NCBI RefSeq assembly: GCF_000341345.1 | Contig: NC_020302.1 | Coordinates: 724,075-788,074, forward strand | Reading direction: 5' to 3' | Source: Corynebacterium halotolerans YIM 70093 = DSM 44683 | Lineage (GTDB): Bacteria > Actinomycetota > Actinomycetes > Mycobacteriales > Mycobacteriaceae | DNA length: 64,000 nt | Shown here: piece after piece, positions 1-8,558 of the stretch | Numbering within the stretch: the stretch's first letter is position 1 | How the letters are laid out: each line of letters opens with the position of its first letter | Notes under the pieces: generated by a model | What the model was told of the DNA's origin: nothing | Seen by the model: the letters and a program-made list of their open reading frames with translations, nothing else | Databases searched by the model: none | Program-made: the position numbers and the translations under genes

Positions 1-324
1 CTGGGCCGCGCGGGCGAGGGCGGCGATGGCGCGCAGCACGCCCTGGTTCGGCTCGTGCGACCACGGCACCGGGCCCCAGCCCTTCCACTTGTTGGCGCGC
101 AGGCGGTCGAGGCTGCGGTGGTAGCCGGTGCGGGCGTAGGCGTAGGCGACGAGTTTCTCGTCGTCGCTCGAGGCGGACTCGATGGCGCGTTCCGCGCGGG
201 TGGCCCACACCAGGGGGCTGTCCGGGTGGGCGAGGGCGGTCGCCGGGGCCGCCGGGTCGAGGGTGGCCGCCGGATCGGCGGGTAGTTCCACGGGCGGCGG
301 GGCGAGCATGTCGTTGATCTCCAT
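1..324 (-). CDS. DUF3151 family protein, 3' end outside the window
   Basis: The minus strand reads open from an ATG at 324 to the window edge, giving 108 codons. The product begins MEINDMLAPPPVELP and contains a WKGWGPVPWSHE stretch followed by NQGVLRAIAALARA, which I recognise as the actinobacterial DUF3151 family (about 130-140 residues), so only the last few tens of residues should be missing. It is cytoplasmic and no function is known to me. It is divergent from the acyltransferase gene at 407; the 82-bp gap must hold both promoters. The recognition is from memory of the family. Confidence 0.75.
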   Translation of the reverse strand, partial: MEINDMLAPPPVELPADPAATLDPAAPATALAHPDSPLVWATRAERAIESASSDDEKLVAYAYARTGYHRSLDRLRANKWKGWGPVPWSHEPNQGVLRAIAALARAAQ

Positions 325-406
325 GTCCTCCCACCCTAGCGCCGGAATCCTGTACCGGGTGGGGCCGTGTGTACCCTGATACGGGTTAACGGCCGAAAAG
401 AGGAAG

Positions 407-2506
407 ATGCACGCGGTAAAGACGGACACGGGTAGGGCGCTGCGGACGGTTCCCTACCGCTACGATCTCGACGGACTGCGCGGCATCGCCATCGCGTTCG
501 TCGTCCTCTTCCACGTCTTCGTCGGCCGGGTCTCCGGCGGCGTCGACGTCTTCCTGCTGCTGTCGGGCTACTTCTTCCTCGGCTCGCAGCTGCGCTACGC
601 CCCCCGGCCGGACGCCTCCGCCAACCCGTGGTGGCCGGTCTGGCGCACGATCCGCCGGCTCACCCCGGCGCTGGTCGTGGTGCTGGGGGCCAGCGCGATC
701 ATCGGCCTGCTGTTCGCCCCGCAGCTGCGGCGGACGGAGATCGTCGAGCAGTTCACGGCCAGCCTGCTGTACTTCCAGAACTGGGAACTGGCGGCGCAGG
801 ACGCCGACTACAACGTCGCCTCCGGCACCGTGAGCCCCCTGCAGCACCTGTGGTCGATGTCGGTGCAGGGGCAGTTCTATCTGGTGGCGATCGCCCTGGC
901 GATGGTGATCATCTGGCTGCGGCGCAGCGGCCGGGACCTCAGCCGCTGGGTGGGGCCGCTGCTGATCGTGGTCACCGTGGTCTCCTTCGCCTACGCCTGG
1001 TGGCTGCACGGCGCGAACCAGCCGCTGAACTACTACTCCACCTGGACGCGGATGTGGCAGATGACCCTCGGTGGTCTGCTCGCCCTCTACGGTTCGCGCC
1101 TGACGGTGGCGCCGTGGCTGAAGGAGGTCTTCACCTGGATCGGCCTGGCGATGGTGCTGACCACCGGTCTGCTCTTCGACGGCGCCGCGGTCTTCCCGGG
1201 CCCGGCCGCCCTGTACCCGATCGGCGGTGCGGTCCTGGTCATCCTCGGCGGGGGCCGGCTGGCCGGGGTGCTGGGCAACCGCTTCATGCGCTGGCTCGGC
1301 GACATCGCCTACCCGCTGTACCTGTGGCACTGGCCGCTGCTGATCATCGCGCTGGTGGTCCTCGGCCGGGAGACCTCCGGCCCGGTGCTGGGTGTCGTGA
1401 TCGTGGCGGTCTCGCTGGTGCTGGCGGACCTGACCCACCGCGTCGTCGAGAAGCCGCTGCGTCAGCACGCCAAGCGGCCGGTGCGGGATGAACGCCGCGC
1501 CCGCCGGGCATGGCACGAACTGTCGGTCTCGCGCGCCCCGCGCCGGCGGGCCGTCGCCGGTGGGACGCTGGCCGTGGTGCTGGTCGGTCTGCTGGCCGTG
1601 CAGGCGGTGTGGCAGGTCCGGCTGTCGTCCATCGAGAACGTGCGCCTCGACCCCGACCGCTACCCCGGGGCGATGGCCCTGACGGGCACGCCGGCGCCGG
1701 ACGTGAATCCCCGGCCGAACCCGGAGCTGCTGGGGCCGACGACGGTCTCGCGTATCTGGACCGACGGCTGCATGTCCCGCTTCGGCGAGGACCCGACGAT
1801 CCTGCCCGTCGACGAGCGCGGCGGGGACTGCATCTACGGTGACCCCGACTCCACCTTCGACGTCTACCTCGTCGGCGGCTCCCACTCGGAGCAGTGGATC
1901 ACCCCGCTGCACGCCCTCGGCGAGGAGCACGGATTCCGCATCATCCCCCTGGTGCGGCAGAGCTGCCCGACGTTCGTCACCGACCTCGACGGCATCTTCG
2001 GCGAGGACTGCCGGCTGTTCAATCAGCAGGTGACCGAGCGACTGGCGGAGGCCGACCCGGATCTGGTGATCTCCACGACGACGCGCCCGCTCATCGAGTC
2101 CGGCTCGAGCCGGGAGACGGTCCCGGCGTCCTACGTGACGTTCTGGGAGTTCCTCGCGGAGCAGGGAATCCCGTTCGCCGGGCTGCGCGACAACCCGTGG
2201 AAGACCTTCCCGGACGGCAGCCCACTCAGCATTCCGCTGTGCATGCTGGACATCGATGACATCCACGCATGCGGCGTGGCCTACGACGACTTCTACCAGG
2301 AGACCGACCCGGCGGCGGCCTACCTGGACCCGATGCGCGGCATGAAGGCGATCGACACCTCCGAGTGGCTCTGCCGCGACGGCCACTGCCCGGCGGTCAT
2401 CGGCAACATCTTCGTCTACCGCGACAGCAACCACCTGTCGAACCAGTACGCCTACTCCACCGCCCCGCTGCTGTGGGCGGAGATCGGCGGGTTCTTCCCG
2501 CGGTAG
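407..2506 (+). CDS. OafA-type membrane O-acyltransferase with C-terminal SGNH domain
   Basis: A 699-residue inner-membrane enzyme expected to transfer an acyl (probably acetyl) group to an envelope glycan or lipid. Residues about 15-345 form an acyltransferase-3 domain with roughly ten membrane segments, opening with YRYDLDGLRG and FHVFVGRVSGGVDVF. After a basic linker and one more helix near residue 385, the extracytoplasmic part is SGNH-like: GGSHSEQW near residue 490 supplies the nucleophile block and DSNHLSNQ near the C-terminus supplies the Asp/His pair. The length is normal for two-domain OafA proteins. The ATG is preceded by AGAGGA with very short spacing, and no better in-frame start is visible. 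The substrate cannot be told from sequence; mycolate or arabinogalactan acetylation are possibilities in this genus. Confidence 0.88.
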   Translation: MHAVKTDTGRALRTVPYRYDLDGLRGIAIAFVVLFHVFVGRVSGGVDVFLLLSGYFFLGSQLRYAPRPDASANPWWPVWRTIRRLTPALVVVLGASAIIGLLFAPQLRRTEIVEQFTASLLYFQNWELAAQDADYNVASGTVSPLQHLWSMSVQGQFYLVAIALAMVIIWLRRSGRDLSRWVGPLLIVVTVVSFAYAWWLHGANQPLNYYSTWTRMWQMTLGGLLALYGSRLTVAPWLKEVFTWIGLAMVLTTGLLFDGAAVFPGPAALYPIGGAVLVILGGGRLAGVLGNRFMRWLGDIAYPLYLWHWPLLIIALVVLGRETSGPVLGVVIVAVSLVLADLTHRVVEKPLRQHAKRPVRDERRARRAWHELSVSRAPRRRAVAGGTLAVVLVGLLAVQAVWQVRLSSIENVRLDPDRYPGAMALTGTPAPDVNPRPNPELLGPTTVSRIWTDGCMSRFGEDPTILPVDERGGDCIYGDPDSTFDVYLVGGSHSEQWITPLHALGEEHGFRIIPLVRQSCPTFVTDLDGIFGEDCRLFNQQVTERLAEADPDLVISTTTRPLIESGSSRETVPASYVTFWEFLAEQGIPFAGLRDNPWKTFPDGSPLSIPLCMLDIDDIHACGVAYDDFYQETDPAAAYLDPMRGMKAIDTSEWLCRDGHCPAVIGNIFVYRDSNHLSNQYAYSTAPLLWAEIGGFFPR

Positions 2507-2559
2507 GGCGCGGCCGACTGTGGAGCTTCGGTGTGCCGGGGGCCGAGGCCTGGGGGCTG

Positions 2560-2644
2560 AACCCCGCGATCAATTCCACGCATCCACCTACCGAATGCGG
2601 GGTTTGACGCTCCCTGGAGAGGGTCCTTGCGTGGATCTGATCGC
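2560..2644. repeat. Overlapping inverted repeats between convergent genes
   Basis: The 17-mer GCGATCAATTCCACGCA at 2566-2582 recurs inverted at 2628-2644 with two mismatches. An 8-bp stem, AACCCCGC (2560-2567) with GCGGGGTT (2597-2604), shares the left arm, so the two pairings are mutually exclusive. The site lies between the 3' ends of the acyltransferase and maf genes. A bidirectional terminator is the simplest reading, although no clean T tract follows. Confidence 0.5.
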
Positions 2645-2730
2645 AGGGAACGCGGGTTTATCGCCGGCTCAACTCAACGTGCGCGGGCCGGCGCCGAGGC
2701 CGGCGAGGTGCCGAAAACAGCCGGAGGCCC

Positions 2731-3324
2731 TCAGCGCGTCCAGAAGCTGCTGGCGTCCAGCCCGAACCCGTACAGGGCGCGGCGCAGCAGCGGCAGGGAC
2801 AGCCCGATGACCGAGGAGGGGTCGCCCTCGATGCGGTCGATGAACCAGCCGCCGAGGGCCTCCAGGGTGAAGGCGCCGGCGCACTCCAGCGGCTCACCGG
2901 AGCGGGCGTAGGCGGCGATGTCGTTCTCGCTGGCCTCGGCGAAGCTCACGGTGGTCCGGCGGGTCTCCACCACGCGCTGCTCGCCGTGGATGATGCAGTG
3001 GCCCGTCAGCAGCTCGGCGGTCTTGCCCGCCTGGGCGCGCCAGCGTTCCACGGTCGCCTCGACGGTGTGGGGCTTGCCCTGCAGCTGCCCGTCGAGCAGC
3101 AGCATGGAGTCGCAGCCCACGACCACGTCGGAAGGGTATGACGGCGCGACCACCTCGGCCTTGGCCGCGGCCAACGCCGCGACGACGTCGGCGGGCGGGG
3201 CGCCGGCGAGCGAGGCCTGGATGGCCTCCTCGTCGACGTCCGCGGGGTGGGTCACCGGCTCGACTCCCGCGGCTTCGAGGATCATCCGGCGGGAGGGGGA
3301 GGCGGAGGCGAGTACCAGGCGCAT
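2731..3324 (-). CDS. maf: Maf family nucleotide pyrophosphatase
   Basis: A 197-residue cytoplasmic house-cleaning enzyme that hydrolyses non-canonical or excess nucleoside triphosphates to monophosphates. The N-terminus MRLVLASASPSRR carries the family signature (S/R-rich loop after the first strand). GCDSMLLLDG supplies the catalytic Asp region, and GEPLECAGAFTLEALGG matches the usual substrate-pocket block. The start is set at 3324 because the family begins exactly at MRLVLAS. Its ATG overlaps the accE stop by one base (TGATG), so translation is probably coupled. It is last in the dtsR2-accE-maf string, the order I recall in C. glutamicum. Confidence 0.93.
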   Translation of the reverse strand: MRLVLASASPSRRMILEAAGVEPVTHPADVDEEAIQASLAGAPPADVVAALAAAKAEVVAPSYPSDVVVGCDSMLLLDGQLQGKPHTVEATVERWRAQAGKTAELLTGHCIIHGEQRVVETRRTTVSFAEASENDIAAYARSGEPLECAGAFTLEALGGWFIDRIEGDPSSVIGLSLPLLRRALYGFGLDASSFWTR

Positions 3325-3542
3325 CAGAAGTAGGTGACGTTGCGGAAGGCGTTCGGGTTGTAGAGCGCGGGGCGCTGGAGGCGGTCCTCGGGACGTCCCC
3401 ACATGTTGCGCTCGCGGGAGTCGGTGGCGGCGGGCTTCTTGCCGGCCAGGGAGGTGATCACCGCGGTGAGGGCGGCGAGCTCGGTGGCGTCCGGGTTGCC
3501 CTTGAGCACGCGGAACAACGGCTTGTCGGTGGTGGTGGTCAC
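3324..3542 (-). CDS. accE: Acyl-CoA carboxylase epsilon subunit AccE
   Basis: A 72-residue basic protein that would stabilise the biotinylated alpha / carboxyltransferase beta complex of actinobacterial acyl-CoA carboxylases. It starts with GTG, has AAGGAG seven bases upstream, and follows the dtsR2 stop by 10 bp. The N-terminal PLFRVLKGNPDATELAALTA is the typical epsilon core (K-G-x-P-x-x-x-E-L-A-A-L), followed by VITSLAGKK and a tail ending NAFRNVTYF. Family members are small and poorly conserved, so context carries much of the assignment. Confidence 0.88.
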   Translation of the reverse strand: MTTTTDKPLFRVLKGNPDATELAALTAVITSLAGKKPAATDSRERNMWGRPEDRLQRPALYNPNAFRNVTYF

Positions 3543-3552
3543 TAAACGCTCC

Positions 3553-5136
3553 TTACAGCGGGATGTTTCCGTGCTTCTTGGCGGGTGCGGCGACGACCTT
3601 GCGGTCGAGCAGCCGCAGGCCCTCGACCAGCTGGCCGCGGGTCTGCGACGGCGGGATGACCGCGTCGACCAGCCCGCGCTCGGCGGCGAGGTAGGGGTTG
3701 ATGTGGCTCTCGGCGTACTCGGCCTCGAGCTGGGCGGCCTTCTCCGGGTCGGCGGCCTTCTCGCCGTGGATGGCGCGGACGGCGGCCGGGGCCTCGGTGA
3801 CGGCGATCTCGGCGGTCGGCCACGCGTAGACGAGGTCGGCGCCCATGTCCTTGGAGCCCATGACCACGTACGCCGGGCCGATGGCCTTGCGGGTGATCAC
3901 GGTGATCTTGCCGACGCTCGCCTCGGCGTACGCGTAGGCGAGCTTGGCGCCGCGGCGCACGACGCCGCCGTGCTCCTGGTCCTCACCCGGCAGGAAGCCG
4001 GGGGTGTCCACGAACTCGACGACGGGGAGGTTGAAGGCGTCGCAGGTGCGGATGAACCGGGCGGCCTTCTCGGAGGCCACCGCGTCCAGGCAGCCGGCCA
4101 GCTCGGTGGGCTGGTTGGCCACGACGCCGATCGAGCGGCCCTCGACCCGGGCGAAGCCGGTGACGATGTTCGCGGCGTAACCGGGCTGCAGCTCGAGGAA
4201 CTCGCCGTCGTCGGCGACGCGGGTGACGACCTCGCGGATGTCGTAGGTCCCGGCCGCGGAGTCCGGGATCAGCGAGTCCAGCTCCAGATCGGTGTCGGTG
4301 ATGTTCTCGGTCACGGCACCGCTCATCGGCTCGGCGTCGGTGCGCGGGGCCTCGGCCCGGTTGTTCACCGGCAGGTAGGCCAGCAGCTCACGGGTCAGGG
4401 TCAGCGCTTCGGCGTCGGTGGCGGCGGTGGCGTGCGCGGTACCGGAGGTGGTGGCGTGGACCTGCGCGCCGCCGAGGGAACCGGCGGTGGCCGGCGTGCC
4501 CGTCACCGCGGTGACGACGTCCGGAGCGGCCAGGTGCAGGCTGGACCTGTCGTCGACCATGACGACCAGGTCGGCGAAGGCCGGGGCCAGGGCGTGCAGA
4601 CCGGCGTTCTCGCCGACGACCACGGCGACCTGCGGGATGAGACCGGAGGCGGCCGTCGCGCGGGCGAAGATCTTCGAGTACATCGCCAGCGTGACCACGC
4701 CCTCGGCGACACGCGCGCCGGCACCCTCATGGATGCCGATGATCGGCACGCCGGTCTTGGTGGCCAGGTCGTAGATCTTGATGATCTTCTCGCCGTGGAC
4801 CTCGCCGAGGCCGCCCTCGAAGACGGTGGCGTCCTGGGAGAAGACGCAGACCTTGCGGCCACCGACGGTGCCGAAGCCGGTGACGACGCCGTCGGTTACC
4901 GGACGCGTGGCGTCCAGGCCGAACTCGGTGGAGCGGTGGCGCGCCAGGGCGTCGGTCTCCACGAAGGATCCCTCGTCGAGCAGGTGGACGATCCGCTCCC
5001 GGGCGGTCCGGTCGCCGGCGGCGTGGGTCGCCTCGACGGCGTCGGTTCCCACCGGGGCCTCAGTCTCCGCCAGGCGTCCGCGCAGGTCCGCGAGCTTGCC
5101 GGCGGTGGTGGTGAGATCAGGGGAGGAGGCAGTCAT
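3553..5136 (-). CDS. dtsR2: Acyl-CoA carboxylase carboxyltransferase beta subunit DtsR2
   Basis: A 527-residue carboxyltransferase that moves CO2 from biotin to an acyl-CoA. The crotonase-fold N-half contains GSFVETDALARHR, VCVFSQDATVF and the oxyanion-hole stretch HEGAGARVAEG. The C-half contains the biotin-binding block FVDTPGFLPG, then GAKLAYAYAEA and VVMGSKDMGAD. It is about 55 percent identical by eye to the adjacent DtsR1, indicating tandem duplication. An in-frame GTG at 5142 is possible, but ATG at 5136 is preferred because a -10-like TAGACT lies eight bases upstream, which suits a leaderless message. In Corynebacterium DtsR2/AccD2 belongs to long-chain acyl-CoA carboxylase work for mycolate synthesis; the split of roles between the paralogues is taken from the literature. 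Confidence 0.92.
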   Translation of the reverse strand: MTASSPDLTTTAGKLADLRGRLAETEAPVGTDAVEATHAAGDRTARERIVHLLDEGSFVETDALARHRSTEFGLDATRPVTDGVVTGFGTVGGRKVCVFSQDATVFEGGLGEVHGEKIIKIYDLATKTGVPIIGIHEGAGARVAEGVVTLAMYSKIFARATAASGLIPQVAVVVGENAGLHALAPAFADLVVMVDDRSSLHLAAPDVVTAVTGTPATAGSLGGAQVHATTSGTAHATAATDAEALTLTRELLAYLPVNNRAEAPRTDAEPMSGAVTENITDTDLELDSLIPDSAAGTYDIREVVTRVADDGEFLELQPGYAANIVTGFARVEGRSIGVVANQPTELAGCLDAVASEKAARFIRTCDAFNLPVVEFVDTPGFLPGEDQEHGGVVRRGAKLAYAYAEASVGKITVITRKAIGPAYVVMGSKDMGADLVYAWPTAEIAVTEAPAAVRAIHGEKAADPEKAAQLEAEYAESHINPYLAAERGLVDAVIPPSQTRGQLVEGLRLLDRKVVAAPAKKHGNIPL

Positions 5137-5144
5137 GGTCACTT

Positions 5145-5150
5145 AGTCTA
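5145..5150 (-). promoter_or_regulatory. -10 box for a leaderless dtsR2 transcript
   Basis: TAGACT on the minus strand with eight bases to the ATG at 5136. No Shine-Dalgarno lies between, so transcription probably begins at or next to the start codon. It implies dtsR2 can be transcribed apart from dtsR1. No convincing -35 was found. Confidence 0.45.
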
Positions 5151-5263
5151 GGTCGTCGTCCGGCGGCTGTTGCAACGACGCCGGAAAACCGTGGGCGGAC
5201 AGGGGACAGGGCAGAAGAAAACCGACGGTACGGGCGCACCGTCGGTCCTTCCGGGGCCGGGGC

Positions 5264-6895
5264 CTACAGCGGGATGTTGCCGTGCTTGCGGGCCGGGCGG
5301 GTGACGTTCTTGTCCTTGTACAGGCGCAGGTTGCGGGCGATCATGCCGCGGGTCTCGCTCGGCAGGATGACCGAGTCGATGAGCCCGCGCTCGGCGGCCT
5401 TGTACGGGTTGAGCATGTGGTCCTCGTACTCGCGCTCGAAGGACTTGGCCAGCTCGTCGACGTCCAGGCCCTTCTCGCGGGCCTCCTTGAGCTCCTTGCG
5501 GTAGATGAAGCCCACGGCGCCGGAGGCGCCCATGACGGCGATCTGGGCGGTCGGCCACGCCAGGTTGACGTCGGCGCCCAGCCCCTTGGAGCCCATGACG
5601 CAGTAGGCGCCGCCGTAGGCCTTGCGCATGGTCACGGTGATCTTCGGGACGGTGGCCTCGCCGTAGGCGTAGAGCAGCTTGGCGCCGCGGCGGAGGATGC
5701 CGCCGTACTCCTGATTCGCGCCCGGCAGGAAGCCCGGGACGTCGACCAGCATGACCACGGGGATGTTGAAGGCGTCGCAGGTGCGGATGAAGCGGGCGGC
5801 CTTCTCGGAGGAGTCGATGTCCAGGCAGCCGGCGAAGACGGACGGCTGGTTGGCGACGAAGCCGACGGACTGGCCCTCGATGCGGCCGAAGGCGATAACC
5901 ACGTTCTCGGCGCGCTGGGCCTGGATCTCGAGGTACTCGCCGTCGTCGGTGAGGCACTCGATGATGTCGCGGACGTCGTAGGGCTGGGTCGGGGAGTCCG
6001 GGATGATCTCGTCGAGACGCAGGTCGTCGGCGGTGATGTTGTCGCCGACCGCGCCCTCGTCGGCGGTGTGGTCCTCGAAGGGGGCGAAGCTGCGGTTGTT
6101 GGACGGCAGGAAGCTGACCAGGTCGGAGACCCAGTCGAGGGCCTCCTCGTCGGACTGGGCGGTGAAGTGGGAGTTGCCGGCGGTGGCCATGTGGGTGGCG
6201 GCGCCGCCCAGCTCCTCCTGGGTGATCTCCTCGCCGGTGACGGTCTTGATCACGTCCGGGCCGGTGACGAACATCTTGGAGGTCTTGTCGACCATGACCA
6301 CGAAGTCGGTCAGGGCGGGGGAGTAGGCGTTGCCGCCGGCGGAGGCGCCCATGATCACGGAGATCTGCGGGACGACGCCCGAGGCGTTGATGTTCTGGTA
6401 GAAGGTGCGGGCGATCATGTCCAGCGACACGGCGCCGTCCTGGATGCGGGCGCCGGCGCCCTCGTACAGGCCGATCAGCGGGCGGCCGGTGGTCACGGCC
6501 AGCTCCATGATCTTGATCATCTTCTCGCCGTAGACCTCACCCAGCGCGCCGCCGAAGACGGTGCCGTCCTGGGAGAAGATGCAGACCTCACGGCCGTCGA
6601 TGGTGCCCCAGCCGGTGACGATGCCGTCGGTGGTCGGGCGCTTCTTGCCCATGCCGAAGTCGGTGGTCCGGTGCTTGGCGAGCATGTCGGTCTCGACGAA
6701 GGAACCCTCGTCGAGCAGGTAGTCCAGGCGCTCCCGGGCGGTCAGCCGGTTGGCGTCATGCACCTTCTCGACGGCCTTCTCGCCCATCGGGTAGGTGGCC
6801 TCGGCGCGACGGCGCTTCAGGTCGGCGATCTTGCCGGCGGTGGTGGACACGTCGGTCAGATTCTCGAGATCCGTCAAAGGTGAGGAAATGGTCAT
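5264..6895 (-). CDS. dtsR1: Acetyl-CoA carboxylase carboxyltransferase beta subunit DtsR1
   Basis: The product is 543 residues, the length I recall for C. glutamicum DtsR1 (AccD1). It pairs with biotinylated AccBC and AccE to make malonyl-CoA for fatty acid synthesis. Visible blocks are [74 protein letters not shown] and [18 protein letters not shown] longer frame starts further upstream, but [13 protein letters not shown] at 6895 fits the family. An upstream TATACG about 23 bp before the start could be a -10. The gene is divergent from birA, whose product biotinylates the partner subunit. A 127-bp gap before dtsR2, holding that gene's own promoter, separates the paralogues. Confidence 0.94.
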   Translation of the reverse strand: MTISSPLTDLENLTDVSTTAGKIADLKRRRAEATYPMGEKAVEKVHDANRLTARERLDYLLDEGSFVETDMLAKHRTTDFGMGKKRPTTDGIVTGWGTIDGREVCIFSQDGTVFGGALGEVYGEKMIKIMELAVTTGRPLIGLYEGAGARIQDGAVSLDMIARTFYQNINASGVVPQISVIMGASAGGNAYSPALTDFVVMVDKTSKMFVTGPDVIKTVTGEEITQEELGGAATHMATAGNSHFTAQSDEEALDWVSDLVSFLPSNNRSFAPFEDHTADEGAVGDNITADDLRLDEIIPDSPTQPYDVRDIIECLTDDGEYLEIQAQRAENVVIAFGRIEGQSVGFVANQPSVFAGCLDIDSSEKAARFIRTCDAFNIPVVMLVDVPGFLPGANQEYGGILRRGAKLLYAYGEATVPKITVTMRKAYGGAYCVMGSKGLGADVNLAWPTAQIAVMGASGAVGFIYRKELKEAREKGLDVDELAKSFEREYEDHMLNPYKAAERGLIDSVILPSETRGMIARNLRLYKDKNVTRPARKHGNIPL

Positions 6896-7036
6896 GTTTC
6901 GGAATCGTAGACGTATAACCCCACGGATTCCACAACCAAACACCCGTGATGAGTGTCACAATTGAGGAAATCGCAGGTGAGACGTTTTTCCGGGGGAAAT
7001 AATAAGTTCGTGCCGTGACGAACTACGCTCAAGGGC

Positions 7037-7795
7037 GTGGATTTACCGCTGCTTCACACCCGTCTTCCCGGCTACGCGCGCGTCGACTACACCGACGACA
7101 CCGGCTCGACCAACGCCGACCTGCTCGCCGACGCCTCGGCCCCGGCCTGGTCCGTCCTGCTCGCCGGCCACCAGTCCGCCGGCCGGGGTCGTCTCGGCCG
7201 CCCCTGGTCCGCCCCCGCGGGCACCCAGCTGATTCTCTCCGTGCTGCTGCGCCCGGAGGCCGCCGCACTGGAGCGGCTGGGAACGATTCCGCTGGCCACC
7301 GGCCTGGCGCTCACCGATGTCGTCGCCCCCGCCGGGCTGAAGTGGCCCAACGACGTGCTCATCGACGGCCGCAAGCTCTGCGGCATCCTCGCCGAGGCCG
7401 CCGGTCTGCCGGATGAACCGCGCGTGGTCATCGGGGTGGGGCTGAACGCGTTGCTGACCCGCGGACAGCTGCCCGTGCCGCACGCCACCTCCCTGGCGCT
7501 CGAGGGACTCATCGACGCCGACGCCGATCTCGATGACCTGGCCGTGGAGGTGCTCACCGCCCTGCGCCGACGCCTGGGCCAGTGGGAGACCGGGGACCCG
7601 GAACTGATGGCCGACTACCGCCGCGTGTGCACCTCGATCGGCCGGCAGGTGCGCGTCGAGCTGCCCACCGGCGACCTGCACGGCGACGTCCGCGGGGTGG
7701 CCGACGACGGCCGCATCATCGTCGCCGGGCCCGACGGGCGGGAGCATCTCCTGGCCGCCGGCGACGTCACCCACCTCCGGCGCAGCGATCAGTAG
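7037..7795 (+). CDS. birA: Biotin-[acetyl-CoA-carboxylase] ligase
   Basis: A 252-residue group I biotin protein ligase, without the N-terminal DNA-binding domain found in E. coli BirA, so it should be a ligase and not a repressor. It activates biotin with ATP and attaches it to the carboxylase alpha subunit. Diagnostic blocks are DDTGSTNADLLA, the biotinyl-AMP loop GRGRLGRPW, and LKWPNDVLIDGRKLCGIL, followed by GVGLN and a C-terminal SH3-like part ending GDVTHLR. The GTG start at 7037 is close behind AAGGG. It is divergent from dtsR1 with about 140 bp between, so the two may share a control region. The family call is firm. Confidence 0.95.
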   Translation: MDLPLLHTRLPGYARVDYTDDTGSTNADLLADASAPAWSVLLAGHQSAGRGRLGRPWSAPAGTQLILSVLLRPEAAALERLGTIPLATGLALTDVVAPAGLKWPNDVLIDGRKLCGILAEAAGLPDEPRVVIGVGLNALLTRGQLPVPHATSLALEGLIDADADLDDLAVEVLTALRRRLGQWETGDPELMADYRRVCTSIGRQVRVELPTGDLHGDVRGVADDGRIIVAGPDGREHLLAAGDVTHLRRSDQ

Positions 7796-7820
7796 GTTGC
7801 CTGAAGTAAACTCACCGCCC

Positions 7821-8294
7821 ATGGGACTGTTCCGACCCGGTGAAGGGGAAGTGGTGCGCGCCGATGTCACGTCGCCGCTGCGCTCCCTGACCTTCCCCGT
7901 GCTCGAACTCATCCTGATCACGGGACTGAGCTGGATCCTCATCGGCTGGCTCGACCGGCCCGAGGCGGTCGTCGACATGCAGCTGCGCAACGGCGTGGTC
8001 GTCGTGTGGTTCCTGCTGGCGCTGTGGCGCTTCGGGCTGCCGCTGCTGCGTTCCCGGCGCCGCCGCTTCATCGTCACCGACCGGCGCATTGTCGTCCGCG
8101 ACGGGGCCCTGCGCTCCCGCGTCGATTCCATCCCGCTGCGTGACGTGCGCGCCGTCTCCCGCCGACGCCGCGGCATCTCCCTGGCCATCTCCGGCTTCGC
8201 CCGGCCCCTGTACTTCCCGGACGTGCCCAAGACGAAGAAGGTCGCCGGGCTGATCGAGTCCTCCCTGCCGCCGCGGCCCGGGCATTACCGGTGA
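7821..8294 (+). CDS. PH-domain membrane protein
   Basis: A 157-residue protein with two hydrophobic helices (about residues 28-50 and 60-80), then FIVTDRRIVVRDGALRSRVDSIPLRDVRAV, the pattern of bacterial PH (bPH2/DUF304) domains that follow a pair of membrane segments. The ATG at 7821 begins MGLFRPGEGEVV; the ribosome site is weak. It sits 25 bp after birA, and the same neighbour is recalled after birA in C. glutamicum. The function is unknown; the domain should face the cytoplasm. Confidence 0.8.
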   Translation: MGLFRPGEGEVVRADVTSPLRSLTFPVLELILITGLSWILIGWLDRPEAVVDMQLRNGVVVVWFLLALWRFGLPLLRSRRRRFIVTDRRIVVRDGALRSRVDSIPLRDVRAVSRRRRGISLAISGFARPLYFPDVPKTKKVAGLIESSLPPRPGHYR

Positions 8295-8325
8295 GGTGCT
8301 GGGGCCGGGGTGCCGGTGCGCGGGG

Positions 8326-8446
8326 CCGAGATCACCTCGCCGAGATCACCTGACCGAGAGGGGTGGGTGATCTCGGTCCGGGGCGGCGCGCTTCACCGAG
8401 ATCAGGTGGCGATCTCGGCGAAGGCCTCTCGGGCGGGTGATCTCGG
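8326..8446. repeat. Six copies of a CCGAGATCACC-type repeat in both orientations
   Basis: CCGAGATCACC occurs at 8326-8336 and 8340-8350. Its complement GGTGATCTCGG occurs at 8366-8376 and 8436-8446, and near copies lie at 8394-8403 and 8408-8418. The array fills the gap between the PH-domain gene and purK, ending about 115 bp before the purK start. The copies can form several alternative hairpins. It could act as a terminator, a protein-binding array or a mobile repeat; sequence alone does not decide. Confidence 0.65.
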
Positions 8447-8522
8447 GGAGGGCAGGTACGGGCGGCACCAGGCTTCCTTCGTCGCCCGCGGCAGGTCCGG
8501 CCGGGGCCTTCCTGACCGGACA

Positions 8523-8551
8523 TTTCCGCTGACCGGACCGGTGGCTATAGT
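8523..8551 (+). promoter_or_regulatory. purK promoter for a leaderless transcript
   Basis: -10 TATAGT at 8546-8551, a weak -35 TTTCCG at 8523-8528 with 17-bp spacing, and only seven bases from the -10 to the GTG at 8559. No Shine-Dalgarno is present. This supports the GTG over upstream in-frame codons. Confidence 0.55.
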
Positions 8552-8558
8552 GGTGCGC

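Noticed and set aside
386..2434. 682-codon minus-strand frame opposite the acyltransferase gene
   Set aside because: It is a high-GC antisense shadow rich in His/Arg/Gln/Pro with no domain; the plus-strand protein has clear motifs.
3403..5151. 582-codon plus-strand frame opposite dtsR2
   Set aside because: Gly/Val/Asp/Leu-rich antisense frame produced by codon bias; the opposite strand encodes an unambiguous carboxyltransferase.
8310..8558. 83-codon N-terminal extension of purK
   Set aside because: It consists of translated repeat array and intergenic DNA; the family starts near the GTG at 8559, which has a leaderless promoter.
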